Positions 8,495 to 18,376 of a stretch of 64,000 bases of DNA are shown here, in pieces (the stretch's first letter is position 1; every line of letters begins with the position of its first letter). A program made the translations under genes and the position numbers. This DNA is from JALZVT01 sp964634815 (GTDB taxonomy: Bacteria; Pseudomonadota; Gammaproteobacteria; Pseudomonadales; Azotimanducaceae). The DNA lies in contig CAZWMD010000002.1 in the NCBI GenBank assembly GCA_964634815.1, forward strand, positions 1 to 64,000, given 5' to 3'. The notes below the pieces were generated by a model that had not been told where the DNA came from, ran no database searches, and was given only the letters and a program-made list of their open reading frames with translations.

Positions 8495-10288
8495 ATGCGT
8501 CGCCCCCAGATAGACAAGTTTCTGTCTTTTGTGCTGCTCAGCGCGCTATCAGCCTGTACCGCTCAACAAACCGCATCCTCTGCAGATAGCACCTCCACCA
8601 CCGGCTCATCACCCGCCTCAACCGATGCGGCGATTGCGGCTTCACCAGGTCACTCATGGGATCACGGCGGTATGGTCTCGGTGGCCAACCCTTACGCGGC
8701 CAAAGCCGCCGCAGAAGTATTACGCCGCGGTGGCCACGCTGTGGATGCAGCAATCGCAGCCCATACTGTACTGGGGCTGGTAGAACCGCAAAGCTCCGGT
8801 ATTGGCGGCGGCGCCTTCATGCTGGTGTTCGATGCAACCAACGATACCCTGACCGCCTACAATGGCAGGGAACGAGCACCCGCAAGCGCAACAGCAGAGC
8901 TGTTCAAGGCCGCTGATGGCAGCACTATCGGCTTTCGGGAAGCCTGGCAGGGCGGCGTCTCAACCGGGGTGCCCGGCAGCGTCGCGCTCTACAAGGCGGC
9001 CCACGATGCCCACGGAACACTGCAATGGGCTGAGGCATTTGAACCGGCAATCAAGCTCGCAACAGAGGGTTTTGAGGTGTCTCCGCGTCTCGCCGGTTTC
9101 CTGCCACGGATTGCCGCCTTCGGGCGGCTCGATGAAGACCCCGCCTCAGCCGCCTACTTCTATCCCGACGGAACACCGCTGGCCGCCGGCGACCTAAGAG
9201 ATAATCCCGATTACGCGGCAACCCTTACCGCAATAGCAAAAGAGGGGCCAGCCGCGTTCTACAACGGTGACATCGCCGAGGCAATTGTTGCAGCAACCCA
9301 GGGAGATCCCTTACCCGGGTCTCTGACACTTGCTGATCTCAAAAATTATCGTGCCAGTGCCAGCAAAGCGGTATGCCAACAGAGTCTGGATATCCGACTG
9401 TGCACCGCACCTCCCCCATCCTCTGGCCTTGCCGCAATCGCTATGGTTGCGCTGTACGACCTGCTGGTACCCGCAGATCCCAGCGAGGCCGACCGGTTAT
9501 CCGCCCTCGTTGACGCACAACGCCTGGCCTACGCTGACCGGGATCACTATATCGGTGACCCCGAGTTTGGCCCCGTGCCAAGCGCAGATTTGCTGGACCC
9601 GGCTTATCTCTCAGCCCGGGCAACTGAGCGGTTCGCGCCAGATGCAACGCCAATGCCAGGCGATCCGGGAGCCGTCTTACGCAACGAACCACTCCTGAAT
9701 GCGTTTGCTGCTGACCGTCCTACCGAAGTATCAAGTACTACACATCTATCGATCATCGACAAAAACGGCAATGCCGTGGCACTGACCGCATCGGTTGAAG
9801 CGCCGTTTGGTAACTCCAGATTTGTACGGGGTTTCCTGCTCAACAACCAGCTCACAGATTTTCGTCGAGATGCCGATGGACTCGCACACGCCAACGCGCC
9901 CGCTGCTCGCAAACAACCCCGCTCTTCCATGTCTCCCCTCATGGTGTTTGATGAAGCAGGCAATCTAAAACTGGTGACCGGCTCTCCAGGCGGCAACTCA
10001 ATTATTGCCTACGTCGCAAAGTCAGTGATTGCCTCCCTGCGCTGGGGTCTTACAGACAGCGAGGCTGTGGCGCTACCAAACATTGTTGCTCGCGGCGAGA
10101 AAGTTCGCGTGGAAACAGCAGACAACAGAGGCAAGTCAATGGCAGCCGAGTTACGCAAGCTCGGATATGACGTGCAGGAACGCGAGGGCGAAAATTCGGG
10201 CCTGCATCAGATTCAGGTAGGTACCGAAGGACTAACTGGTGCTGCAGACCCACGCCGAGAAGGACAGGTGATTGCAGTCCCGAACTAA
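8495..10288 (+). CDS. ggt: Gamma-glutamyltransferase, lipoprotein-type signal
   Basis: 597 aa from the ATG at 8495, which has GGAAG 7 nt upstream; an upstream TTG-started extension is less likely. The N-terminus is a lipoprotein signal (SFVLLSALSAC with the lipobox Cys about residue 21), so the enzyme is probably anchored in the envelope. The large-subunit part includes GGHAVDAAIAAH and SSGIGGGAFML. The self-cleavage site and nucleophile Thr lie in STTHLSIID (about residue 414), with the downstream GSPGGNSI loop. The enzyme hydrolyses or transfers gamma-glutamyl groups, mainly from glutathione. It overlaps the next gene by 17 bp, implying cotranscription. Confidence 0.95.
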   Translation: MRRPQIDKFLSFVLLSALSACTAQQTASSADSTSTTGSSPASTDAAIAASPGHSWDHGGMVSVANPYAAKAAAEVLRRGGHAVDAAIAAHTVLGLVEPQSSGIGGGAFMLVFDATNDTLTAYNGRERAPASATAELFKAADGSTIGFREAWQGGVSTGVPGSVALYKAAHDAHGTLQWAEAFEPAIKLATEGFEVSPRLAGFLPRIAAFGRLDEDPASAAYFYPDGTPLAAGDLRDNPDYAATLTAIAKEGPAAFYNGDIAEAIVAATQGDPLPGSLTLADLKNYRASASKAVCQQSLDIRLCTAPPPSSGLAAIAMVALYDLLVPADPSEADRLSALVDAQRLAYADRDHYIGDPEFGPVPSADLLDPAYLSARATERFAPDATPMPGDPGAVLRNEPLLNAFAADRPTEVSSTTHLSIIDKNGNAVALTASVEAPFGNSRFVRGFLLNNQLTDFRRDADGLAHANAPAARKQPRSSMSPLMVFDEAGNLKLVTGSPGGNSIIAYVAKSVIASLRWGLTDSEAVALPNIVARGEKVRVETADNRGKSMAAELRKLGYDVQEREGENSGLHQIQVGTEGLTGAADPRREGQVIAVPN

Positions 10289-11498
10289 TCACGGCTTGCA
10301 ACAGCTTGCCCTAAGCCGTCAGGGACTAGCCAACCGAGACGCCTTTCCCGCAGGTCAGGAGGCGGTTGCCGAGGTCCTTAAGCGGCTGGGTTTCCTGCAA
10401 ATTGACACTATTTCGGTGGTGGCTCGAGCGCATCAACATACCTTGTGGAACCGGGTTTTAGATTACGAACCCGGCATGCTGGATACCGCCATTGCAGATC
10501 GGGCAGTGTTTGAATACTGGGCACATGCAGCAGCTTACCTACCCATGCGGGACTACCGCTTCGCCCAGGTACGAATGCGTAATATGCGTGAGGGAAAATC
10601 GCGCTGGGTGCGCAGTACCGATACTCGCCTGATGCGACGCGTTTTAAAACGAATCAAAACCGAAGGCCCGTTGCGCTCCAGAGATTTTGAAGCCCCGGCC
10701 AGAGCTGGTCGCGGCTGGTGGGACTGGAAACCCACCAAACACGCCCTTGAACAACTGTTTATGCAAGGTGATCTGATGATCACCGGCCGCGAAGGTTTTC
10801 AGAAACGCTACGATTTGCGCGAACGCGTTCTGCCGGACGATGTTGATACGCGTTTTCCAGGAACATCAGAATATGCCGAATACCTGGTGGACACCCAGTT
10901 ACGGTCGTTCGGCGCCTCTCCCGAGCCCGCTTTCACCTACCTGCTGACCGGCCGCGATCTGCGCGCTGCAGTGAATGAGGTACTTGTTGAGCGCGTGCAT
11001 CGCGGCGAATTGGAAATACACGAAGTGGAGGGTGCACGCTGGTTTGTCGATGTAGAGAGGCTGGCCACTTCACAAACCCAACCGACGCCACAAGCCAGCC
11101 GTGTCTGTCTGTTATCCCCCTTTGACAACCTGATTATTCAGCGCGACCGCCTGCGCGCCCTGTTCGGTTTCGATTACGTTTTGGAGTGCTATGTGCCCGA
11201 AGCCAAACGAAAGTTTGGTTACTTCACATTGCCTCTATTGCTGGGGAATCGTTTCATCGGGAGAATGGATTGCAAGGTCCATCGCAAGACTCGAGTGTTT
11301 GAGGTCAAACAATTGCATTGGGAAGCAGACACAGATCCTGTGCAAAACACGGGTCTAGTGGCTCAGGAACTTCTGTCTTTCGCCCAATTCAACGGAGCTC
11401 GCAAGATACAGATTTCTGTCGAGCACAAACGGGGCCAGGATAAGAAGGCGGCAGAAGAATTGGACCGGCAAATCGTCAAAGCGATGACGGTAACTTGA
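10272..11498 (+). CDS. YcaQ/AlkX-type winged-helix DNA glycosylase (HTH_42 family)
   Basis: 408 aa from a TTG with AGGACAGG just upstream, starting inside the end of ggt. Like YcaQ/AlkZ family members it is built of tandem winged helices. The catalytic signature of the AlkX branch, QxD, is present as LQIDTI (Q43, D45), followed by RAHQHTLWNR. Later motifs FEYWAHAAAYLPM and LLSPFDNLIIQRDRL are also typical. AlkX/YcaQ enzymes unhook interstrand crosslinks and excise bulky N7-alkyl purines. The substrate here is inferred from family only. Overlap with ggt suggests one transcript, though the functional link is unclear. Confidence 0.85.
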   Translation: MQSRTNHGLQQLALSRQGLANRDAFPAGQEAVAEVLKRLGFLQIDTISVVARAHQHTLWNRVLDYEPGMLDTAIADRAVFEYWAHAAAYLPMRDYRFAQVRMRNMREGKSRWVRSTDTRLMRRVLKRIKTEGPLRSRDFEAPARAGRGWWDWKPTKHALEQLFMQGDLMITGREGFQKRYDLRERVLPDDVDTRFPGTSEYAEYLVDTQLRSFGASPEPAFTYLLTGRDLRAAVNEVLVERVHRGELEIHEVEGARWFVDVERLATSQTQPTPQASRVCLLSPFDNLIIQRDRLRALFGFDYVLECYVPEAKRKFGYFTLPLLLGNRFIGRMDCKVHRKTRVFEVKQLHWEADTDPVQNTGLVAQELLSFAQFNGARKIQISVEHKRGQDKKAAEELDRQIVKAMTVT

Positions 11499-11860
11499 CA
11501 CTAGATTGACCGCATACTGACACCAGATTGCTGGCTAAGCACTCGCTCAAAATTTCTTAAGCCTGTTAGCCATCTGGGCTGTGGTGTGCAGTCCCAAACG
11601 TCTGATGAGCTGCATAACTCCACTGATAGACTTGTGACAAAAGCGCACTTTTCTTTGTGACAGGCTACACAATTTTCACTTAACACATTATTAGTTAACA
11701 ATACCCTTGCAAACTGCCTGTTCAGCCTGCAGCCAGCCGTTGATAATCTATCCGTCAATAACTAGCAAGCACTAGCAAGGGTGCGTGATGCGTTTGCATC
11801 GCCGTATCTGTGCCTGCGCTAATAACTAACTAGAACCAGGCCTGAACAGAGTAGTACCGA
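11499..11860. other. 362-bp intergenic region with paired TTGTGACA sites
   Basis: No convincing gene. The 8-mer TTGTGACA occurs twice in direct orientation (11632-11639 and 11655-11662), 23 bp apart, resembling CRP/FNR half-sites. A short direct repeat ACTAGCAAG lies near 11761-11780. The region probably holds the promoter of the downstream coiled-coil gene. Confidence 0.35.
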
Positions 11861-12685
11861 ATGAATCTAGATCTTTACACCCTAGCAGCATTTATTGTCG
11901 GCATCAGTGCCGGCACCCTGGTTGGTTATTGGCTGGCGAAGTTTATTACCGGGTTGACGGTTGAGCGGTTAGAACGAAAAGTTCAATCCCTGAGCGATGA
12001 CAAGTTTGAGTTGAGCGGTCAGCGAGTTCGCTTGAAGCAACTGGAGCAGCGTCTGGATGCGGAGGCTGCACGAATCCCTATGGCCGAACGCGAGATGCAG
12101 GACAAATCAGACGAGATTCGCGAATTGACAGCTGCGCTTAACGAAACCACAGCACTCACCACGGATTTGACGGCTGCCTTGCGAGCTCGCAAGGCAAAAG
12201 TGAAACAACTGGAAATCGAACAGACAAAATGGCTGAAGCGCAACAAGGCGTTGCTTATGAAGTCTGAATCTACCGAAGAAAAAATCGCTCAGTTGTCATC
12301 AGACGTTGCCAAGCAACGCAAACTCGCAAGCGAACAAAACGGAGTTGCAACTGCCCACGTAGCCGAGGCACCAGAAGCCAGTAAGGCCGAAAATGGCAGC
12401 AGCGAAACAATAAAAGGTGCAGCACCCGCCCTTGCTGCAACACATCACATCATGCCTGGTCAGAGTTACGGCAACGTCGATCAACTGACCAGTCGCATGG
12501 AAGAAATTGAGTCTAACTTGCAGAACTGGTTTGAACGCGTTGGCAAGCTAGAAGCAAACGCGACTGGCCAAATGAATCAGGCCAGCGGTCTAGCACTGCT
12601 TGAGCAAGTGCTGCGCGGCGAAGCGGAAACTCAGGATGCCGCAGCCCAGGATGCGGCAAATCAGGAAGCTATTGGCGGCCAATAA
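11861..12685 (+). CDS. Membrane-anchored coiled-coil protein of unknown function
   Basis: 274 aa. One N-terminal transmembrane helix (about residues 7-30, IVGISAGTLVGYWLAKFITG) is followed by a long heptad-rich coiled coil (about 33-160), then an Ala/Glu-rich linker and a C-terminal segment (about 205-255). I do not recognise a named family. The layout resembles inner-membrane proteins of the ZapG/RmuC-N-terminal kind, which organise envelope or division machinery, but no catalytic motif is seen. The upstream region is 362 bp long and the downstream gene encodes a secreted protein on the same strand. The ribosome-binding site is weak. Confidence 0.75.
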   Translation: MNLDLYTLAAFIVGISAGTLVGYWLAKFITGLTVERLERKVQSLSDDKFELSGQRVRLKQLEQRLDAEAARIPMAEREMQDKSDEIRELTAALNETTALTTDLTAALRARKAKVKQLEIEQTKWLKRNKALLMKSESTEEKIAQLSSDVAKQRKLASEQNGVATAHVAEAPEASKAENGSSETIKGAAPALAATHHIMPGQSYGNVDQLTSRMEEIESNLQNWFERVGKLEANATGQMNQASGLALLEQVLRGEAETQDAAAQDAANQEAIGGQ

Positions 12686-12789
12686 CTTTGTGAAATCTGG
12701 CGCAGGAATGTGCGACTCCAGAAAAATTCATGTTGAGTTCAGCGCGATCGCCTTATAGTGGTCGCGCTTCATCGTTTCTGGAGGCCTGC

Positions 12790-13959
12790 ATGTTAAGGCT
12801 CAGGGCATTCAAACCGCACATCGGCAAGTCCCCCAATCAACCCTCAAGTCTGGGTGTTGGTTACCGGTTTGTGTGCGCAGCCCGGTCTGTCGCACTCTGC
12901 ATTGCGGTTGGCGCTGGCTTTGCCAGCCAGATCAGTTTTGCCCAGAGTGCAGACGATCTGGATGTACTGCGTGTTGATTTGCCACTCAACAGGGATTCCT
13001 TTGATAAGAACGACGACGTTGAAATCAGCGCGCTCATCGCAAATAACACATACATTGATGTAGATGAATTTTACCTGCGGGCAGTCGAACTTGAGGCGCA
13101 CTCCAACCGTCAGGGCGAAGTACGTCTAAAAGCGGGTCGCTACGTCACTCCGCCGGTACCCTTACCGAATGAGGCGGCACCCGGCTTGCTGCGAATTGAG
13201 GCTCCCCATAAAACAAACCACACCTGGCGTTTGCTTATTGAGGATCAAGTAACCATCAGTTCCCTAACCGCTGTTCTGGAGCCACGCCACGACAATCCGA
13301 GCTACTATCAGTCACGCTATGAACAGCGAGGCTACCGGTTCGGCGCTGATCCTTATCTGCGCAACGATTGGCGTCGCCAATCCCGATTGAGCAACTGGCC
13401 CTACAGCTGGTTGGGAACCGATTATGACTACAATCGACGAGCCAGCCATTGGCTATGGTTGTCGGATACGCGTAGCCGTTTTCAATTAAACCCCAGTTTT
13501 GGCCTTGGGCATCGCCATACACGCGATTGCTACGATCAATTTGGTCGGCACCTGACGTTCACCGGGCAATTACGTGATTCGCAATTACGCTACCGAACTT
13601 CTCGAAACCTAAGCCAACAGCGTGCTGCACGGAGCCGCAACTACCTGCATGAACGTAGGCGAACATCGAGAGACGTACAAAACCTTGATCGCAGCGCTAC
13701 TGACCGACGCTCGACGCTCACGCCACGGCTTGAAGCCAGCACCAACACGAAAAGGCGCACCGATGCCCGCAGGCAAGCCCAACGAGCCCAGCAGGCCCAA
13801 CGGGTGCAGCGAATACAACAAGCACAGCAACGTTCCCAGCAAGAGAGGCGAGCGCAAAGTGTGCAAAAACGCGCCCAGCAAAGTCGTTCTGTACAAAACC
13901 GCTCGTCCCGAGCGAATGCCCAAAAAACGACTGAGGCCAATCAACGCGGCGAAAACTGA
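12790..13959 (+). CDS. Secreted protein with Gln/Arg-rich C-terminal tail, unknown function
   Basis: 389 aa from the ATG at 12790, chosen because GGAGG stands 5 nt upstream; the open frame begins 20 codons earlier. A signal peptide ends near SQISFAQS. The mature N-terminal part (about 55-170) is probably a beta-rich domain (NDDVEISALIANNTYIDVDE, then YLRAVELEA). The middle is Tyr/Arg/Trp-rich. The last ~100 residues are low-complexity Gln/Arg/Ala/Ser, with many positive charges and almost no hydrophobics. Such a tail could bind nucleic acid, peptidoglycan or polyanionic surface polymer. No family recognised. Confidence 0.75.
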   Translation: MLRLRAFKPHIGKSPNQPSSLGVGYRFVCAARSVALCIAVGAGFASQISFAQSADDLDVLRVDLPLNRDSFDKNDDVEISALIANNTYIDVDEFYLRAVELEAHSNRQGEVRLKAGRYVTPPVPLPNEAAPGLLRIEAPHKTNHTWRLLIEDQVTISSLTAVLEPRHDNPSYYQSRYEQRGYRFGADPYLRNDWRRQSRLSNWPYSWLGTDYDYNRRASHWLWLSDTRSRFQLNPSFGLGHRHTRDCYDQFGRHLTFTGQLRDSQLRYRTSRNLSQQRAARSRNYLHERRRTSRDVQNLDRSATDRRSTLTPRLEASTNTKRRTDARRQAQRAQQAQRVQRIQQAQQRSQQERRAQSVQKRAQQSRSVQNRSSRANAQKTTEANQRGEN

Positions 13960-14179
13960 GTCCCAGGCATCCACATTCACGCATGTATTCAAACACAGGT
14001 TATTTGCAGTTAGCGGCCAATGGCCCTAGAGTCTGACTGAACTTATTTCCATTAACCGCTTTACCAGCCGATCTCTCTCCGGTCGTTACCGTCGACAGCC
14101 CCTGCACACCCTGCAGGTCAGGTTGAACAACGATCAGTCTGTCAGGGAAGAATCAAAGGCAAGGATAGGAAGGCGCCGC

Positions 14180-14920
14180 ATGGCTAGACGTCCCGAAGAG
14201 ACGCAGGAAACTGCGCTCGCAACTGAAGAACAAGCTCAAGAACAAGCTCAAAAAAGAGTCCAAGTTCAAACCAATACCGAAAACGGGCAGCGCTCAACCT
14301 TGCGTGGCACGGCCCAGAGTTCGCTACGAGCCCAAAAGAAGGCAGCAACTCGCAAGCTCATTCTTGATACCGCACAGCAACTGATTAACGAGCAAGGTTA
14401 TACCGATACAAAAATGCGCGATGTCGCAAGTGCGGCAAGCATGTCTTATCAAACGCTGTATAACTACTTCCCGACCAAGGGACTCATTCTGCAAGAGCTG
14501 CTTACCCGCGATTTAATCAAGATCCAACGAGCAACCTTTAATACCCTGCAAGGCAGCGCTAATACCTATGAAAAGCTCCGGGAACTGAGCAAGTCATACG
14601 TCGATGCAATCAGCCCAGAGGATCGAGATCTGTGGCGGGAGGTGTGTGCAGAGTTACTTAAGGTCACTTCCCGCTACACCTGTTTGCTCGATTTGCTCGA
14701 CAATCAGGCCTTTGGAAAATTTGAAAAAGCGCTTATCACCGGCCAGCAACAAAACCAGTTGGAATCGGGTGTAGATACAAAAATCATGGCAGGCGTTTTA
14801 TTTAGTTTGCTCGACTCCACACTTATGCGCTATCTGGTCAACGCCAATCTCTCCCAGGCGAACATGCTAAAAGAGCTGAGCACCCAGCTTCGATTTTGCA
14901 TCACGCCTTTTCTTCGATAA
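14180..14920 (+). CDS. TetR-family transcriptional regulator
   Basis: 246 aa from the ATG at 14180, which has GGAAGG about 7 nt upstream; the open frame starts 19 codons earlier. The first ~50 residues are a Gln/Glu-rich low-complexity extension, encoded partly by a 12-bp tandem repeat near 14226. The TetR DNA-binding domain follows: RKLILDTAQQLINEQGY, then MRDVASAASMSYQTLYNYFPTK, with the classic second helix-turn-helix. The C-terminal ligand domain ends with PFLR. Ligand and targets are unknown. The convergent neighbour starts 2 bp beyond its stop. Confidence 0.9.
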   Translation: MARRPEETQETALATEEQAQEQAQKRVQVQTNTENGQRSTLRGTAQSSLRAQKKAATRKLILDTAQQLINEQGYTDTKMRDVASAASMSYQTLYNYFPTKGLILQELLTRDLIKIQRATFNTLQGSANTYEKLRELSKSYVDAISPEDRDLWREVCAELLKVTSRYTCLLDLLDNQAFGKFEKALITGQQQNQLESGVDTKIMAGVLFSLLDSTLMRYLVNANLSQANMLKELSTQLRFCITPFLR

Positions 14921-14922
14921 GG

Positions 14923-15372
14923 CTACCTGCGTCGGTGAAGGCTCACGACATTCGCGCCACGTTGAACCGGGTTATCCGGCGTGAGAACAACTTCCCAGGT
15001 TAATACGCCCGCAGGCCGACGGTGGAAACCGCGGCAGCCAAATCCACGGGCAGTCGAGAACATGGCGATTGTCGCCATCGATAACCCGTCTTCAGACCAG
15101 AGCATGGCCAGATTGGGCTCGCTTTCAAGCTTGGCTGTGCCTTCCAGTGCCGGTCCACCCGAAAGTGTGATCTGAAAGGTACCCGTCTCATCTTCAAGAA
15201 TACGAACAGCGAACTCAAAAGCATCTGCCGTTTCCGGCGTGATGGTCCCCTCAAGGTGTTCGCCATGATCATCACGGCTTGCCTGAAACTGCAGCTCTAC
15301 CACACTCCCCTTGGCATCACCCTGATAGAGGAAGCGTCCTCGGCCTTTCCAGGTCCCTGGCGTAATTAACAT
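14923..15372 (-). CDS. Conserved small beta-rich protein, unknown function
   Basis: 149 aa from the ATG at 15372 (AAGG just upstream). An in-frame extension to 15438 would overlap the SRAP gene, so the shorter start is preferred. Alternating strands such as GRFLYQGDAKGSVVELQFQA and EGTITPETADAFEFAVRIL suggest a lipocalin-like or OB-like beta barrel. No signal peptide or catalytic motif is seen. It starts 4 bp after the SRAP stop codon and is probably cotranscribed with it. It reads convergently with the TetR gene. Confidence 0.65.
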   Translation of the reverse strand: MLITPGTWKGRGRFLYQGDAKGSVVELQFQASRDDHGEHLEGTITPETADAFEFAVRILEDETGTFQITLSGGPALEGTAKLESEPNLAMLWSEDGLSMATIAMFSTARGFGCRGFHRRPAGVLTWEVVLTPDNPVQRGANVVSLHRRR

Positions 15373-15376
15373 GACC

Positions 15377-16114
15377 TTAGTCCCTATCGAAAAGATCTTG
15401 AGTGAATGTTGCTTCCTCTGCCTGGAACCCCTGCGCAATGGGTTGCATGCAGCGGCTATCTTTGTTGCGTGCGTTATTTACATGGGAGGATACAGGCTCT
15501 ACCTGGAGCGGAATCGCCAGGTGCGGCGTCATAAGCTCCCCAAGCTCCGCTACCGCAAGGGAGTGATCAAGCCAGCGCCAAGCTTCGTTGATACTCAAGA
15601 ATACGGGTTGACGATGATGCAGATCCGCCAGGGTGCTATGCGCTGGCGCAGTAACGATGGCGCAACTCTCCAGCACCTCACCTGTTTGTTGATCGGTATA
15701 GCTATCCCAAAGCCCGGCTAAAAGTAGCCCCTGGTTTTGTCTGGCGCTCACATAGAAAGGTAGCTTTGCCCGTTCTCCCCTTTTCCATTCGTAGTAACCC
15801 GTAATCGGCACTACACAGCGCTGGGAACGAAACGGACGTGCAAACGAGCGTTTCTCATGCAGTGTTTCCGACTTGGCATTGAACATGGCGTAGCGCGTGC
15901 TCGGTCCCGCAGACCAGGAGGGGGTTAGCCACCAGCGTAGCTCATTGGCTTTATAAATCGACGCCCCCGATGTTTCCAGGGGTTCTGGGCGCACTACCGT
16001 GAGGGCTTCAGTCGGGGCCAGATTGTGGTTTGTAGAGACAGATGCATCGATCCCAAAAGCCTCCATAAGCAATTGCGTCAAGGGATCTGAAGTCACATTG
16101 AGGCGACCACACAT
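15377..16114 (-). CDS. SRAP-domain abasic-site DNA-protein crosslink protein (YedK/HMCES family)
   Basis: 245 aa. The start at 16114 gives MCGRL, required because Cys2 becomes the N-terminal catalytic residue after Met removal; longer frames would bury it. The other SRAP active-site residues are present: Asn79 in FNAKSET, Glu109 in GYYEWKR and His166 in LHHRQP. YedK/HMCES forms a thiazolidine crosslink with abasic sites in single-stranded DNA and shields replication forks. Divergent from ptrB with about 117 bp between starts; the minus-strand partner downstream is the small beta-rich protein. Confidence 0.93.
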   Translation of the reverse strand: MCGRLNVTSDPLTQLLMEAFGIDASVSTNHNLAPTEALTVVRPEPLETSGASIYKANELRWWLTPSWSAGPSTRYAMFNAKSETLHEKRSFARPFRSQRCVVPITGYYEWKRGERAKLPFYVSARQNQGLLLAGLWDSYTDQQTGEVLESCAIVTAPAHSTLADLHHRQPVFLSINEAWRWLDHSLAVAELGELMTPHLAIPLQVEPVSSHVNNARNKDSRCMQPIAQGFQAEEATFTQDLFDRD

Positions 16115-16231
16115 TAGCCAGCACCAAACAGTTGCTTGCTGAACAAATTCGGTCGTGAGATTTGCCTGGACATACCCCAGTATACGCAACAACAAATCAA
16201 CTCTTCACCGTTAACCACCGAATCATCTGTA

Positions 16232-18358
16232 ATGACCGATACATCCCCCATTGAAAATCAGGCCCCGGTGGCGCCCCGCCGGGATCACCAGACAACTCAT
16301 CACGGAATTACCCTGAACGATCCGTATGCGTGGTTGCGTGACAAAAACTACCCAGACATATCAGACCCGGAAATTCTCGATCACCTGAAAGCAGAAAATG
16401 CCTGGTTTGATACACAGATGGCACCGCTCGAGCCGCTTGTAGAGGAGCTGTTTTCCGAACTCAAGGGCCGTCAACCCGAGGATGACAGTTCGTATCCTTA
16501 CGTCGACAAGGGTTACATGTACCAGTGGCGCTTCGCTGAAGGCGCGCAGTATCGAACATGGTGGCGCTGGCCAGTGGACCAGCCTGACGCTGCTGAGTGC
16601 TTTCTGGATGAACCCAAACTGGCAGAAAACCAGGAGTTTTTTCGCCTTGGCGGACTTTCTGTCAGTCCGGACGGACGTTACCTCGCCTACGCCGTTGACG
16701 ACAATGGCTCCGAGCGCTACACCATTCGTATCGTCGATCTGGTAGCGCATAAGCCGTTCGAAGAACACATAGAAAATACCGGCGGCAGCATCACCTGGGC
16801 TGCGGATAGCAGGCGCTTTTTCTACACCCGATTATCCGACCAGTGGCGGCCCTACCTGGTGAGATGCCATCGCATAGACACCGATCCCAAGCAGGATTCA
16901 GATATCTACACCGAAAACGACGACAGCTTTTTTGTGGGGGTTTCCGAAACTCAATCCGAACAGTGGATCGTTATTACCAGTGGCGATCATGTCACTTCCG
17001 AGCTTAGGGTATTACCTAGCAATCGCATTGATGCCGCGCCTGTACTCATCGCTCCGCGCGAACCAAATCGAGAATACGACCTCGACCACAGCGGCGACTT
17101 CTTCTACCTGCTGACTAACGATACTCACAAGAACTTTCGTCTCGCCCGGACAAAGGTGACAACTCAGCTGGCCAATCCAGGAAGCGACCATTGGGAAACT
17201 CTGATCGAGGGCACAGACAGCAGCTACCTCACCGATTTTGTCTGTTTTAGTAATCTGCTGGTTGTCGAAGAACGCCAGCAAGGTTTGGATCAAATTCGGC
17301 TGATAGACCTTACGCATGAAGTTATAGATGACCTTGTGAACGACCTCGATGAGGCCACTCACTATATCGAGTTCCCAGAGCCCACATATTGCGTCTCAGT
17401 ATCCACCAATGCGCAGCCTGAATGCGCTCAACTACGAATCGCTTATAACTCAATGGTGACGCCAACCACCGTATGGGACTACGATTTAGCAAGCCGAAAA
17501 CTAATCCAGCGCAAAGTCCAGAAGATTCCCAGCGGTTATAGCAGCGATCTCTATTCCTGCGAACGGCGAATAATCGAGGCCCGGGACGGTGTTTTTGTGC
17601 CAGTTAGCCTGGTCCACCGCAAAGATACTTCGTTGAATGCGGACACTCCGCTTTATCTGTACGGCTATGGTGCTTACGGTAGCGCCATTCCACCGAGTTT
17701 TTCGACCTCACGTCTGTCGTTGCTGGACCGCGGATTTGTATACGCCATCGCGCATATCAGGGGTGGAGACGACCTTGGTTATCACTGGTATGAGGCTGGC
17801 AAGCTCGAGCATCGCACCAATACCTTTAATGACTTTGTCGACGTTGCAATGGGCCTTATCAAACAGGGTTTAAGTTCCGCCGGGCGAATTGCTATTGCTG
17901 GAGGTAGCGCTGGCGGTGAGCTCATGGGGGCTGTAGTCAACCAGGCTCCTGAGATTTGGGGTGCCGTTGTCTCTCACGTTCCGTTTGTCGATGTACTCAA
18001 CACCATGCTGGACGGAGATCTGCCACTCACGCCGATGGAATGGCCCGAGTGGGGCAACCCCATAGTCGACAAGGCGGCCTTCGAACACATTCGAAGCTAT
18101 TCACCCTATGACCAACTGCAAGCCATCGATTACCCACCGATGCTCGTCACCGCAGGATTGCACGATCCGCGGGTCACTTATTGGGAGCCTGCAAAGTATG
18201 TAGCTCGGGTAAGAGAATTAAAGACAGATTCGAATCGACTGCTCTTCAAAACCAATATGGGAGCAGGACACGCCGGAAAGTCTGGCAGGTTCGAGGCGTT
18301 GCGCGAAACCGCAGAGGAATATGCTTTTGTGCTGAGAGAGCTTTCCGGCGAGCTTTAG
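16232..18358 (+). CDS. ptrB: Oligopeptidase B (prolyl oligopeptidase family S9A)
   Basis: 708 aa from the ATG at 16232; the frame is open upstream without a better start. The N-terminal beta-propeller region runs from about residue 70 to 400. The alpha/beta-hydrolase domain holds LYGYGAYG, the catalytic Ser in AIAGGSAGGELMG (about residue 558), an Asp in GLHDPRV and His in GAGHAGKSG. Oligopeptidase B cleaves short peptides after basic residues in the cytoplasm or periplasm; no signal peptide is seen. Divergent from the SRAP gene and convergent with a small zinc-ribbon gene. Confidence 0.93.
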   Translation: MTDTSPIENQAPVAPRRDHQTTHHGITLNDPYAWLRDKNYPDISDPEILDHLKAENAWFDTQMAPLEPLVEELFSELKGRQPEDDSSYPYVDKGYMYQWRFAEGAQYRTWWRWPVDQPDAAECFLDEPKLAENQEFFRLGGLSVSPDGRYLAYAVDDNGSERYTIRIVDLVAHKPFEEHIENTGGSITWAADSRRFFYTRLSDQWRPYLVRCHRIDTDPKQDSDIYTENDDSFFVGVSETQSEQWIVITSGDHVTSELRVLPSNRIDAAPVLIAPREPNREYDLDHSGDFFYLLTNDTHKNFRLARTKVTTQLANPGSDHWETLIEGTDSSYLTDFVCFSNLLVVEERQQGLDQIRLIDLTHEVIDDLVNDLDEATHYIEFPEPTYCVSVSTNAQPECAQLRIAYNSMVTPTTVWDYDLASRKLIQRKVQKIPSGYSSDLYSCERRIIEARDGVFVPVSLVHRKDTSLNADTPLYLYGYGAYGSAIPPSFSTSRLSLLDRGFVYAIAHIRGGDDLGYHWYEAGKLEHRTNTFNDFVDVAMGLIKQGLSSAGRIAIAGGSAGGELMGAVVNQAPEIWGAVVSHVPFVDVLNTMLDGDLPLTPMEWPEWGNPIVDKAAFEHIRSYSPYDQLQAIDYPPMLVTAGLHDPRVTYWEPAKYVARVRELKTDSNRLLFKTNMGAGHAGKSGRFEALRETAEEYAFVLRELSGEL

Positions 18359-18376
18359 CTTTAGAAGACTGAGGGT

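Noticed and set aside
11501..11758. An 85-codon minus-strand ORF after the AlkX-like gene
   Set aside because: No ribosome-binding site, atypical composition and no family features; treated as intergenic.
16115..16231. LexA box between the SRAP gene and ptrB
   Set aside because: CTGGACATACCCCAGT resembles the spacing but lacks the CTGT-N8-ACAG core.
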